Shown in pieces: positions 45,701 through 56,887 of a stretch of 64,000 nt of DNA. The number at the start of each line of letters is the position of its first letter. The first letter of the stretch is position 1. The notes beneath the pieces were generated by a model. It was not told the origin of the DNA and made no database searches. It was given only the letters and a program-made list of their open reading frames with translations. Origin of the DNA: Otis tarda (lineage: Eukaryota; Chordata; Aves; Otidiformes; Otididae). The stretch is from the NCBI GenBank assembly GCA_026413225.1, contig CM048552.1:147325053-147389052 (forward strand). The letters run 5' to 3'. Both the position numbers and the translations under genes were made by a program.

Positions 45701-48700
45701 ATGGTAATCCTATCCAAATATCTTAAAATGTAATTTAGTAACAGCAACAACAACAAAAAAGGACTTCTAATGCCTTTATATTATTTTATTTTCATTAGAA
45801 TGGTCGTCAGATAAAACAAAGTAAAAGCAGACAAAGCCTAAAGCTTAAGCAAAATGAAATCTACTTGAATCCAACCTATAAAATAGATGCTGGAATGTAT
45901 GTGTGTGATTACATTCTATATGACAACACTACCAAGTGGACAATGAGAACAGTAGTAACAGTAGAAGTCATTGGTGAGTAATAGAATAACTCAGAATAAA
46001 ATATCTGAAGTCAAGTATGTTTTCTCTATTCTTTCCTGTCCTATTTATGTCTTTTGTTCAGGCTCTTTTTCTGAAAAACCCATGAACTGAATCTGCTACA
46101 TGATCATCAAAATCCTCTTCCAAGTGTTATGAGGACATCTGGGGACTTTGACTAGAATGTTAAATGTTCAGTAATAATATATAGCATACAATGCCATAGT
46201 TTTCAAGATTTAATTCTACCTTGGTTTTGTTGTAGTTCTTAAAAGTTGGGGTCAAATCCACAAAAGGTTTTAGATCTCTTGATCTGGGAGTAGAATTCAT
46301 GAAACTCCCACTGGTGCCAATGTTCTCCATGTACTGTATGGGGAACGTTAGCAAGATACTTACATACTAGGAGGAAGGAGTGCAAATCCTACATGGGAAA
46401 TGTGAAAAAAAAAAAGCAGTGTATCTCAGTCCTACCCCTATGTCTGAAGTAGAAGCTTATGTGAAAGTAAGAGTTCTAAATAAAAAATTTTTCCTTGTGG
46501 CGTGGATGAGACCTTCAATTTTTTCACTTGACAATGACGAGGAGGGTGATGTTGGTGGGATCACTGCTCATCTTCCACATAAGTTTTTAACAGCAGAGGA
46601 AACAGGAGACCTGTGAGCAACCTAACTTAAAAACAAGCCATTTGTTGTTGCACATGCTGTCTGGAGGAAAGCATCTCTGCCTGCATGACCTGTTATTTTA
46701 GGCTTTGTGTGGATTACTAAATAAAACTAGCCAGAACTCTATGGCACAGTGATACGATATGAACATATATTCTCCTCCAAATCATGGTGACCTTTTCTGT
46801 AATATTTACTGTCCTCTGCTGCCCTTCAGATGAAGCCCAGCTATTGCCTGGCAGAGTGCTGTTAGACAACACGGTGCAAGGGAGCATGCTAGCAACTCAG
46901 GATCAGGAATGAAGGAGACTAGTTTGCTAAAAGAGAAAAGTGGTTGTGTTTTTCTCCAGATATCTGTGGTTGAGAGCTGTAAGACACTCTTGTCAGGCAC
47001 TTCAGTAACTCCAGTCCCAGAGGAAAGCATAGCTACATCTATTCTACATCCTGAGCTGGATGGATATGACAGCATCACAGGACCTATGCTCAGCATCCTG
47101 GTGGAAAGTGGGCCACACTATGGAAGAGAACAAGATTTAGGGAGAGAAATAAAGGTGTCAGATGAGGCAACCTTGTTCTATGGTCTAGTGAGGACAACAC
47201 TCCTCTGAAATTCCACGATCTAGTGAGGAGAGCACTGCTCTGAAATAGCTAGTCTCTTTTTTGAAGATGTTTGATGCATTAGGTACGAAGAAGTCATGGG
47301 AAAAGTGTATATACCCCATCAGGACAGGGCCTGGAAACCACATCTCACCAACTTCTGAGATGCCTGTGTACTGGGTTACAAAGTCTCATGCTCTTTCACT
47401 CTTCTCTATATGTTCCACAATATTTTCCAAGCAGGCATGGACTACCTCTGCTTTTATTCTGACCTGGCTGAACCTGAGCTAATACACTGTGCTTCTCAGT
47501 TCTTTTCCCTCACTTCCCAGCACAGTCAGAAAAACACTTGAAGTGTGCCATATGTGTATATACTCCCCCTGAATCTTGCATACATTTCTGTTCTGTGACT
47601 TGGTTAAAAAAAAAAAAAAACAAACGTTTCCTGCGGTATGGGACTTTCCTAGATTATCAGAGCTGTGGGTTTTAGCCTTTTCAAGATGTTTTTCCGGAGC
47701 CTGGGTAATTGCTTAGTAGATTGTACAAAGTGTGGGTGTCATTACAGAATTATAGAATGGTTAGGATTGGAACAGACCTTCAAAGGTCATCTAGTCCAAC
47801 CCACCTGCAAGGAGCAGGGACATTATCTGTGTCCTTAGGCATCCCTTGTTTTAAAAAATTCCATGGTTATTTTAATGCAGGTACCTATGCTTGTGCGTGT
47901 GCTGTCTATGTGCTTACTGGGCATGGAATGGGGCTTGGCAGGGAACTGGTATGAGGATTGTGTCCTTCAGGGGGTTTTGCAAGGTGGGGAGCTAATTTCT
48001 GGATCCTAAATAACCTTAAGTACAGGCTAGATGCTGAGCTCCACAGCTTATGTAAGAAGGCAATGTCTCAGAGTAAACAGAGATAGCAGGTCTTTAAGCA
48101 GCTACATCAGTTTTGTGGTCCAAACTCCCTCATCTATGCATTCTCAGACACCTCAACAGCTATAAATCATGGTCTTGAATCTGGGTGGCTAAATTCCAGC
48201 TAACTTTTGAAAAAGAAAACCCTGAAAGATATTTTCTCTAGTCTTCTGGAGTGATGAGAATATTGTAATTATTTGTCATGGTTGAACCCCTGCCTAAAAA
48301 TTTAACTCTACTACATCCAAAATTAGCACATTATTAACACTAGTCCTGTTAATTGCAGCAAAACCCACTACTCATCCACCAAACTTCTTGTATCCTAATG
48401 GTGTGGTGATCCTGGAAGCAGAGCTTGGTAAGTTTTGATTCTTCATCTGAAAGTGAAAGAAAATATTTAAATAAGGTATTGATAGATAATGATGAATCTT
48501 GAGAAAGCAAAACAGCTTTACTGTCTGTGAGTATGAGAATTTTATATAAAATGTAGGGTTTTTTTCCTTGATGTATATCTTTGTGGATTTTAAAGGAAGC
48601 ATCATGTGTTATACAGACCCCAGGCTATTTAAGATAAAAATATTCTGGTAACCTCCAGGCATGGTTTTCCTGTGCTAATTTGTTCCAGGAAAGCCACTTG

Positions 48701-51700
48701 AATTGGAATGCCGTGTACAGTTTGGGTTTGAAAGAGTTTCTCTGATGAATGTAACATGGAAAAGAAACAACAATGAAAATATAAATGAGAAATTGAATCA
48801 AGAAACAAGGTAAGAAAAAAAACCAGCAGTCTAATTACTACTACAGTCAGCGACCGCAAAAATCCTTCTACAGCAGTTTCACTGAATACCTTTTGCTGAA
48901 AGAAATTCAGAAAGCTCTGTTCCTCAACATATTAATGTAAAACAGTAAAACAGTACTGTGGACACTGAAAGGAATTCGGGTGCCTCCGATGTTGGAGTGT
49001 ATTTATTGAGTCAATCTGAGGACTTGCAGCACTGAATTTCAGGACACTGAATTTCAGAATTCTTCCCTGTCAAGAATTAACCAGGCTCTGCAGAGAAGCA
49101 ATATGTAAAGGTTTCCTGTGACTCGGGAACAACCCAAATAGTCATCATGCTTCGCTTTCCTTCCTGCACTTCCCTGTCTCATTCACTTATGCAGTGTCCA
49201 ACTTGGGCAAGAAACAAAGTGAAGGCAACACAGGCAAGTGTGTCCTTCATGATACAGCCCTGAGTTGTCTTTATGGGAAAACTTTTCTGTGCATCAGGGG
49301 AAGCAAAAGCACTGCTGCCACTGCTAAAATCAATTTCTTAATAGGAGTCATATGGAAAAAAAATAACAAATGATGATATCACACACACACATGTGCATGT
49401 GCACACACACTCACTCATGAGGTAGATCGGAAGTTGGATTTTCCTAACTTTTGAATGTTTTGCTTTGTAAAGTTCTTGCCAAGTTTTTAGTTTTTAGTTT
49501 TTTGTGTATGCACAATTTCTATTTGTTTATTTTTTAAAAACCCAAACGAAGAAAACATTCCCAACAGACTTTCAGTACGAGTTGAATCCTTGCCCATGCT
49601 CATGCCTTTGTATCTTGAGTTAGCCGAGGTAGGGCCACGGTAGACTGTTGCTTTGCAGTGGCATGATGTGAGGCACCTTCAGGACCACTCGGAGAAGTCT
49701 GTACTTGTGGCTTTCAAAAAGAAATGCTGACACTCAGAAACTTTGGGTATTCTTGAGCAGTTGAAAGACAGATCTGTTCTCCACAACACTCACTCAGCCC
49801 CAAGAGATTCCTCTATAACCTCTTAATTTCCTATTCTTCTGTCCCTTATATCTATCTTATTCTGTTTGCCTATTCTGTCCTTCGGCTTTTTACCCCTGTG
49901 CAAGAGGCTGCGCTGGCCAGTCTTTTTGCTCAGCTTGTCCTCTCTTAGGGCTCTTTTTTGAAGTTTCATTTCCCTGCATTTCCTCTAGGGGAATTCTTTT
50001 ACGTCTTAGAAAAACACAAATCATCTTATAGAAGTCAAAAGAGGCTGTAAATTTAAAGTTAGGCAAGTGTTTAAGTGATTATTTTGCTGAGATGATGACT
50101 TAAGAATAAACCTTTCAGTCTGCAGATCTTTGATGTTAGTATTTTCTTACAATGTAAAAACGAAATGGAAGTTCCAAACCAGAATATTGCATCGCTGTTG
50201 AGAGTTAAATCTGAATGTTAAGAAGTTGCAAGCTCCTCTTTCTTTGTATTTAAGACATTTGAGGGTTGTGTGAATGAACAGTAAAGGTACCACACAAATA
50301 TCTATTTTTTCTTCAGTGTTTATTCAGATGGTTTAAAGGGGCACACGCTTCTTCATGTTGCAAAACTGAAAGAAGTTACTGAAACGGACCTCAGAAGCAG
50401 CTTCACATGCTTTGCTGAGAATTCGGTGGGGAATGCCACTGCTGTGATTCAGCTGAAAAGAAAGCAGAGAGGTAAAACTGTCAATGAATGACTATTTGCC
50501 CTTGAAGACACATTTTTAATTACTCACTGCTAGAAGTTCATTTCTCATTGACACTGACTTTTTAGACAGCTGAAGAAGTTTCTTGAAGCTGGATGGGAAA
50601 AGTTTGATTTGTCAGGTGTCTAGAAAGCCACATTATTCTGAGGACTACTCAGAAGGATGGGGTGTCTGGGGACTTACTGCAGGCAGACAGGCCAAGTGGA
50701 AGCTGGAGAGTAACTGGGAGAAAGAAAAGGAGAGTAGCATCTCTGAAGATTGACAGGCAATCTACTAAACTGAAGCAGAGTGGCTGTTGAAAGCAATAGC
50801 ATTTCTTGATCTTCATAGGACATTTCTGTTTGTTTCCCCAGTCCTTAGCATGCATGTTTCTGTGAAGTTACCATAACTGATATGAATGTGGCAGCCTTTC
50901 AAGCAAAGGCCAAAACCAGAATCAGTGTGGAAATCAAACTGTTGAACCATAGTTGACAGTGAAGATTCATCATTGGAGTAGCACAGGAAGTCTCCAGCAG
51001 GGCACTGTGAGCAGCTATTTGTGTTCTGATGTGACTTTTCCATCTCAAGCAATGACTACTTTCAACGCTGCTGAGTGTACCAAAAACTGTTTTCCCTGTG
51101 CCTTCCATCACAGATTGGCTTCTCATACCATCAAGGTCCCTGATGGTAGACTGAAACTCTGTGTTAAGGATTGCAGCTAAATGAATTCCTGACCTCCCTA
51201 AAGTTTGCCAGTGGGGCAAAAATGAAGATTGTGAGATGGTTTGTCCCAATTTGTGGACTGAGTTTTTCATCCAAGTGTCAACATTATTTTGGAAATCCAA
51301 AATTCTGAATACAATTATGATAGACTCTTTTCTTTCTACAGTGTTTTTCTTGTATGTACTGTGCAGTGCCATTTCTACTCTATTTGCACTCCTTTTGTGC
51401 ACTGTCTTTGTTTACCAGCACTGGATTGAAATAGTGCTGATGTACCGAAGTTATCTGGTCCACAGCGAAACTACAGGAGGTAAGAAGCATTTTGTAATAC
51501 TAATTTTCTCCAGTTTTTCAAATGCCTTTTGCCACTTGGGTTAATCTGGTGTGAATTATCTATTTAATTAAATCTCTTGATGAACCTGTTCTCCTTGAGC
51601 CAGTGCAAAGGCTGTTAAAGCTAGCAAGGTGCTCAGTGCATTCAGATGGAAAAAAAGCCAGGCAGTGTGGAGGAAATATCTAACACCAACTGGTATCACA

Positions 51701-54700
51701 GCTAGCCTTTTACAAGATCCCTAATTTACCCATGGAAGACTAGAATAGGAAGTTGAATTTTGGCAGTCCCTTTACGGGGAATAATAGAGCATCTACAACA
51801 TTTTAACCTCCTTCTCCCAAAGTGTTCAACAGAATCTGTGGAAAAGAATTAAATGTCATTGCAGAACTAAGTGATGGACTCCAGAGTCCACTGTACTTTT
51901 CACTTGAAGCCAGATAATTTCTCAGAAAAATAAACAAAGGAGAGAAATAAGATTATATAGGGCACAAACTGAGAAGTGTATGTTTGGGTAATATTCATAT
52001 TTCCTTTCTAAAAACTATGTCGACTGTCTTGACATCTATACCAGAGTGACCAGCTTCTGATATTTCAAATCTCTGTAGTAGCATCATACCATCATCTCAG
52101 CTAAAATGGGCCCCCAACATAGTAGAGCATGTGAAAATGTATCAGAGATGACAGTGCCTACTTCAAAGAACTTAACATACAATTTTCTTACATGAATTGA
52201 AAGAAATCTGATAGTATGTACCCAAGGAAATTTTTCTAAAAATTCTTGAATCCTAATGCAAATTGAGATATAGGTGTCTGAGCCTGCTTTTGTGTTTGCA
52301 AGTGTATACATAGATTGTACATGAGTGTGAAATAAATGTATCTACATATCTATAAGTACATATGCAATGAGACAATTAATTGATCTTTTGGAAAGTATTT
52401 TTGTGAGCCTTAAGGCAGCTGGGAAAAGCAATTTGGGAAATCACTCAAAATTTCCCCTCTATTTGGTAACAAATTGATTTAAGAACCTCTGGAAAGTCCC
52501 GTTTGAGTTTACCCTGTATGCCAGGAGGAGAGAGAGAGACCTGCCAAGATTTGTGCATCAAAGTTGAAGACACTGCTGGGTTTCACCACAGCAGCTTCTG
52601 TCCTGCTCCCTGACTCTCATGTACAGACCAACCGTGCGCAGACCAACTGTGCCTACCCAGATAGATTTCTGCCTAAGGTGGTTAGTCATAAAATGTGTTC
52701 CCACCTGGAGGAGTATGTCCTTCTCACTTCATGTGGATGCTTATTAAGTCACCTGAGGTCTGAAAGGGCTTGCTCACAGAGCAGCAAAGCAGCAGTTATG
52801 ACAATTTTGCTATTTCTTCCTTGTCATTGTTTCTTCTCTCGCACCCCTCTTAGCACAGAATCAAAGAACTGCAGGATCCTGCAAGGTTGGAAGGGATCCG
52901 TGGGAGTTTTATGATCCCACACCCTGCTCAAAGCAGAGCTAGCCTAGGCCAGGTTGCTCAGGACCTTGTGGGCTGAATCCACAACCTCTCTCGATAACGT
53001 GCTCCAGTGTTTGACTGCTCTCAGAGTGCAAACATTTTTACTAATATTTAATGACAGTTTCTTTTGTCACAACTTGTGTCTGTTGCCTCCTCTCCTATTA
53101 CTCTGCACCTCAAAGAAGAGTCTTGTCTCCGTCATTTCTGTACCCTCACATTTGGTAGCTGAAGACAGCAGTAACGTCACCTTTTTTCTCATGCCTCTCT
53201 AACCTTTGGGCTTTCTCCTTAGCCAATCCAGACATATCTCTTTAAAATCTTGCCTTCTTCCACAAGGAGAAAGAAGCAATGCAAAAGCTGTGATACTAAC
53301 ACTTAAAGACCACATATGCAGTCAACTTTGCTTAACTCTGGTATTCTTCATTTCCTACCCTTTGGGTACCTTAAATATTTGTGCCAAAAGTTCCTCAGGT
53401 TGTAATTTTCTTTCTGTAAAGTTCGGGGGGCGGGGAGAATCCTACTGGTGCTTACCATGTATTTGTTTTTGGCTTACTATTGTAATGGTAGTATCATAAA
53501 GGAAAACAGTGATGTATTTATTAATGGTTGTTGTCTAGTAAGATTGCAGTGACCTCTGTGGGTGAAATGAGGAATATCTGGCTTGTAGTGCAATTTATTG
53601 TCATTAAAAAACTGTTTTCAAAGGAGCTTCAATTCAGGGTGTAGCTGAATGAAAGTTCAGCTAGACTGATCTAGTGACTCTTTGCTTCGCCTTCAATTCC
53701 CATGCTAGTCTTGTGTACCTGCTGTTGGTGATTCAGTCTTGTGGGCCCAAAGTGGCTCAACTTGGCAGAAAAATAACTCATTAAAAGACAGTGAGTAGCT
53801 AGCAGAGCGAATCAGCTTCGTTTGTTACCACAAGAGCTTCAGCACCAGTAGAAGGAAGTGGTGGAAGCGTGTGGCCAGGAGCAGAGCGGAGATGTAACGT
53901 GTGGTGTGTAATCACATCCTTGGCCTCCAAATCTAACCTGCACACCTATGCTTTGTTTTGATGACACAGTTTCTGCTACATGCTGGTTCTGAATGTAGGT
54001 GTCAAACCTCAGCTCACGCATGTAATTAGTTTTCCCTGTGTACTTCCTTTGCTCCCTGGAATCCACATGGGCTCTTCTAGATCCTGTGGGAATCTGATGG
54101 CTCTAGTTCAGGTTTGTGATCCTAATCTTACATCTAGGGATAGAAATCAGGAGGTTAACACTGAGGCATGGTGTGATACTCAACATTGCTACTCAGGTGT
54201 CTGTGCTGGAAGCAGGTGTCTCAGTTCCCATGCAGTGAAGATGTAGTCAATATGGTGAAAACTAGAGAGCTCCTCAGCTCAACCTGCAGCAACATCCTGC
54301 AGCAGGGCTCTGTGCTGAACAGATGAATTTCTTTCTGGTTCCTATTAACTGTATTGACATAGGATACAACTCAGCAGATGGAACATAAGTGTCTGATGTC
54401 ATTTGGGCTGCCTGAGGATGTCCTGTCATTATAAAAGATTTGAGTCTCCAATAGTTCCTACATCAAATATGGCAGTCCCATCAACCTTAGGATGCCTTAA
54501 ATGGCATCAAGCAGCTAGATATGGGGAACTGGACGGAGTCCACTGTGCCTTTTTCTTTCACCAGCAATTCTTTTTGTTTTCCTTCCTCCTTCCTCAAGTG
54601 TAGTTTAAATTCTATTTAGCAAATAGATAAGATTTGGTTTTGCCTTGTAGTTAAGAACGAGCCCAACTCAGGTCATTGGTACCAGGGTGTTTCAAAGATT

Positions 54701-56537
54701 AGAAAAGTTCTTTATATATTTTTCATTTGCACCTCACAAGCATATTCTTTTAATGAGACTGAAACGAAGTCCAGGAACTGGTCAGTACTCAGTGTTTGAT
54801 CGGATACGTGGATCAGACTTAGACTTTACTACTTGCACCAGCGTCTCTGATTAGAAACGTAACAGTGTATGAAAACAGCTCATCTTTTGCAAGCAGTTAA
54901 TATTTAAGAACATCGTTCCTTTAAAATTCATTGTATTTTCAATGTGGATTGTGCATTGATGTGTATATTTTGAATGAGTGCTTGAGCAAATGAGAGAAAA
55001 GACTGGGAGTCATTCCCTACAACATGGATTTTGCCTCGAAGGAGCCAGACTTTCAAGTGGTGAAAACTGGATCACGTTTATGAAAATGCAGAAAAATACC
55101 TGATTTAAACTTGCTTGCACTAGTCATCTGTAGCTTCCTCAGTTGCTTTGGTAGTTTATGTCTACCAAATTTGCAAGACAGTGAGGAATAGGGGTTGGCT
55201 TTGGGTAACTGGATGGCTGCACTTCATGAACAGGTGATAATTTTAAGTTTGTGTTGTGCTTACTTAAATAGATATAAATGGAAACTGAGCATTAAGAAAG
55301 AAGCTGAATGCCTTAGACTAGTTAATGTATACAGTGTTACTTATTTATTTATTTCAGATGGCAAAGAATTTGATGCGTTTGTATCCTATGCAAAATTAGA
55401 CTCTTCTGAAAGTGACTCTACTTTAATTAGTGAGGAAAAATTTGCTCTGGATCTTCTTCCAGACATGCTGGAAAATAAATACGGATACAAGTTATGCATT
55501 CTTGAAAGAGATATTCTTCCAGGAGGAGGTAAGGTCCCTGTGGATGGTATAAAATCTTCAATTCTTTATAAAATTGTTTTTTACTCCCCAAAAAACCTTA
55601 TGCACCAGATCAGTAAATGGTATCTTTTAGTACTGGATTTTTTGCTCAAATCTCATTGTGTTTTGATCTTTATATCTGGCTCCTGAACCTTAGGTACACG
55701 TATGTTTGAGTGTGGTTCCTGAGATACTAGGCTGAGACAAAGCTTCTTGTTCAAGAATTTCTTTAAAAGCAGACTCCCTGAAAAGAAGACCTGAAATATT
55801 TCGGTAGTTACTTTCTGAGCAACTTTAGTCAGTGCTACCTGCAATAATTAGAAAGCCTGTCCCTGAGAGAGACAAAGACAAGTCCAAGTAGCCCTTGAGA
55901 CACTGTTTGAGTAGCGACAAAGTGTGTTGAGGTCTCAGCTGCACCCTCCACCTCCTGAGCAGTAATTTGTGTTCTCCAGGCTGCGTAATTACAGCTGTGG
56001 TACCCTCTGATAAGCAAATACTATAACTAGGGGTTATGTGCTTGCTTGGCATCCCTAATTTTTTTTTTTTTTAGATATTTCTGGATTTTTGCAGCTGATA
56101 ACGGAACTGATTAGATAAAAAGTCCATTACAGAATGCAGTAACTATTGCCATTTCTTCTGCAGCGTACACAGATGAAGTTGTTACAGCTATTAAACAAAG
56201 CAGACGAGCAATAATTATTTTGAGCCCAGCCTACGTCAACGGACCAAGCATCTTTGAACTGCAAGCAGCAGTGAACTGTGCGTTGGAAGACAAAAAGATC
56301 AAAGTGGTGTTAATAAAATTCCAGGCTTTCCAAGAGCCAGAGACTTTGCCTCCAGTAGTGAAGAAAGCTCTTCGGATTTTACCAGTGGTTACCTGGAAGT
56401 CTTCTATTTCTGCTGCTCCAAACAAGAAGTTCTGGAAATATATGCATTACCACATGCCAGTGAAAACTACTAAGATGTTGGAAAATCGCAGCCTAAAGGG
56501 CTTTTTCCAAAGGTTATTCAGTCTGGTATATCGCTAG
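42698..56537 (+). CDS. IL18RAP: IL18RAP, interleukin-18 receptor accessory (beta) chain (complete, 10 coding exons)
   Basis: This is the signalling chain recruited to IL-18-bound IL18R1, a type I membrane protein with three Ig-like domains and a TIR domain. Coding exons are 42698-42767, 43906-44173, 44273-44447, 45799-45973, 48359-48427, 48689-48809, 50317-50471, 51342-51479, 55358-55528 and 56164-56537. They total 1716 bp, or 571 codons plus stop; I recall the human protein as 599. The start was set at [14 protein letters not shown] because it gives a signal peptide aligned with mammalian IL18RAP. Ig2 has Cys153, Trp169 and Cys207; Ig3 has Cys260, Trp276 and Cys324. The transmembrane segment is about 345-368, followed by [12 protein letters not shown]. 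The TIR domain has [42 protein letters not shown] and box 3 [30 protein letters not shown] is diagnostic for IL18RAP. It lies 12 kb downstream of IL18R1 on the same strand. Confidence 0.95.
43906..44173 (+). CDS. IL18RAP: IL18RAP coding exon 2 (Ig1)
   Basis: Residues 24-112. It contains Cys25, Cys46 (FFLQCTLPD), [13 protein letters not shown] and the F-strand [11 protein letters not shown] with Cys110. The acceptor is CCTGCTTTTCAG and the donor ATACG|GTATGT, phase 2. Confidence 0.93.
44273..44447 (+). CDS. IL18RAP: IL18RAP coding exon 3 (Ig1 end / Ig2 start)
   Basis: Residues 113-171, starting [13 protein letters not shown] and ending with the Ig2 Cys153 (SITCPG) and VKWYK. Only a 99-bp intron separates it from exon 2. 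The donor is AAG|GTAAGA, phase 0. Confidence 0.93.
44448..45798 (+). other. IL18RAP: IL18RAP intron 3
   Basis: Very AT-rich with many T- and A-runs. No repeat family or exon was recognised. Confidence 0.65.
45799..45973 (+). CDS. IL18RAP: IL18RAP coding exon 4 (Ig2 end)
   Basis: Residues 172-229: [12 protein letters not shown], then [17 protein letters not shown] with Cys207, then VVTVEVI. The donor is TTG|GTGAGT, phase 1. Confidence 0.93.
45974..48358 (+). other. IL18RAP: IL18RAP intron 4
   Basis: Non-coding. It contains an antisense CR1 fragment (47746-47835) and an A-run at 47607-47621. An open frame of 99 codons at 46909-47208 has no recognised domain or splice support. Confidence 0.6.
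47746..47835 (-). mobile_element. CR1 LINE 3' fragment, antisense
   Basis: AGAATTATAGAATGGTTAGG, ATTGGAACAGACCTTCAAAG and GTCATCTAGTCCAACCCACC are the reverse complement of the CR1 3' terminus, including its ATTCTATAATTCT tail. About 90 bp are retained. Confidence 0.92.
48359..48427 (+). CDS. IL18RAP: IL18RAP coding exon 5 (Ig2-Ig3 linker)
   Basis: A 69-bp exon for residues 230-252 ([20 protein letters not shown]). The phases (1-1) and size parallel IL18R1 exon 5. The acceptor is GTTAATTGCAG and the donor CTTG|GTAAGT. Confidence 0.9.
48689..48809 (+). CDS. IL18RAP: IL18RAP coding exon 6 (Ig3 first half)
   Basis: Residues 253-292: [28 protein letters not shown]. It contains Cys260 and Trp276. 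The acceptor is TTTGTTCCAG and the donor ACAAG|GTAAGA, phase 2. Confidence 0.93.
48810..50316 (+). other. IL18RAP: IL18RAP intron 6
   Basis: Non-coding, with an interrupted (CA)n tract at 49380-49410. No mobile element was recognised. Confidence 0.6.
49380..49410. repeat. Interrupted CA microsatellite
   Basis: Two ACACACAC blocks are separated by ATGTGCATGTGC. A small alternating purine-pyrimidine tract within IL18RAP intron 6. Confidence 0.8.
50317..50471 (+). CDS. IL18RAP: IL18RAP coding exon 7 (Ig3 second half)
   Basis: Residues 293-344: [39 protein letters not shown]. Cys324 closes Ig3. The acceptor is TTTTTTCTTCAG and the donor AGAG|GTAAAA, phase 1. Confidence 0.93.
51342..51479 (+). 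CDS. IL18RAP: IL18RAP coding exon 8 (transmembrane)
   Basis: Residues 345-390. A hydrophobic span [20 protein letters not shown] begins at the exon start, followed by the conserved [15 protein letters not shown]. The donor is GGAG|GTAAGA, phase 1. Confidence 0.95.
51480..55357 (+). other. IL18RAP: IL18RAP intron 8 (3.9 kb)
   Basis: Non-coding, with an antisense CR1 copy at about 52853-53210. Open frames of 60-116 codons in and around that CR1 have no independent support. Confidence 0.65.
52853..53210 (-). mobile_element. CR1 LINE 3' fragment, antisense, diverged
   Basis: About 350 bp reading as reverse-complement CR1. It starts AGCACAGAATCAAAGAACTG, continues with GCAAGGTTGGAAGGGATCCG, CCAGGTTGCTCAGGACCTTG and TCCACAACCTCTCTCGATAA, and fades out after about 53200. 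It seems to belong to a different CR1 subfamily from the + strand copies. Confidence 0.85.
55358..55528 (+). CDS. IL18RAP: IL18RAP coding exon 9 (TIR box 1 and box 2)
   Basis: Residues 391-447: [36 protein letters not shown], and the BB-loop [10 protein letters not shown]. The acceptor is TTATTTATTTCAG and the donor GGAG|GTAAGG, phase 1. Confidence 0.96.
56164..56537 (+). CDS. IL18RAP: IL18RAP coding exon 10 (TIR box 3 and C-terminus)
   Basis: Residues 448-571, from [20 protein letters not shown] through [18 protein letters not shown] and [17 protein letters not shown] to box 3 [10 protein letters not shown]. The stop is TAG at 56535-56537. The tail after box 3 is about 26 residues and basic/hydrophobic (ending FSLVYR), shorter than the human tail as I recall it. 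Confidence 0.95.
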
Positions 56538-56887
56538 CAGAAATTTCATGGAGGGATGACAGCAGGCTCAGGAACGGTGGTGTGACTGTAAAAGACCTTT
56601 TCTACATAGGCTGACCACTGTGGACTGTCACTGCAGTCAGCAATAGCTCACTCCAAAACAGTGAGAAGGACTGACAGCAGTGTGATGGTGCTGCAGCCCA
56701 CAGTGCAATCAAGTGGCGCTGCACACAACTGTAAATGTGAGCCATCTTTCATTGATTATTATTTTATTAATATTTTTATTTTATTTATTATATTATTTTG
56801 CTGTGATGTTGAGACATACATGTTTTGTTCTTTGCACTGTATTTCTTCTGAGATATTTTTATACTAATTTTCTAGAAAAATATTAAA
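56538..56887 (+). terminator. IL18RAP: IL18RAP 3' UTR with candidate polyadenylation signal
   Basis: An AT-rich 3' UTR with a variant signal ATTAAA at 56882-56887, 345 bp after the stop. No canonical AATAAA occurs in the first 350 bp, so the exact end is uncertain. Confidence 0.4.

Noticed and set aside
46909-47208. 99-codon frame inside IL18RAP intron 4
   Set aside because: It has no recognised domain. The verified exon chain of IL18RAP passes from 45973 to 48359 in the correct phase without it.
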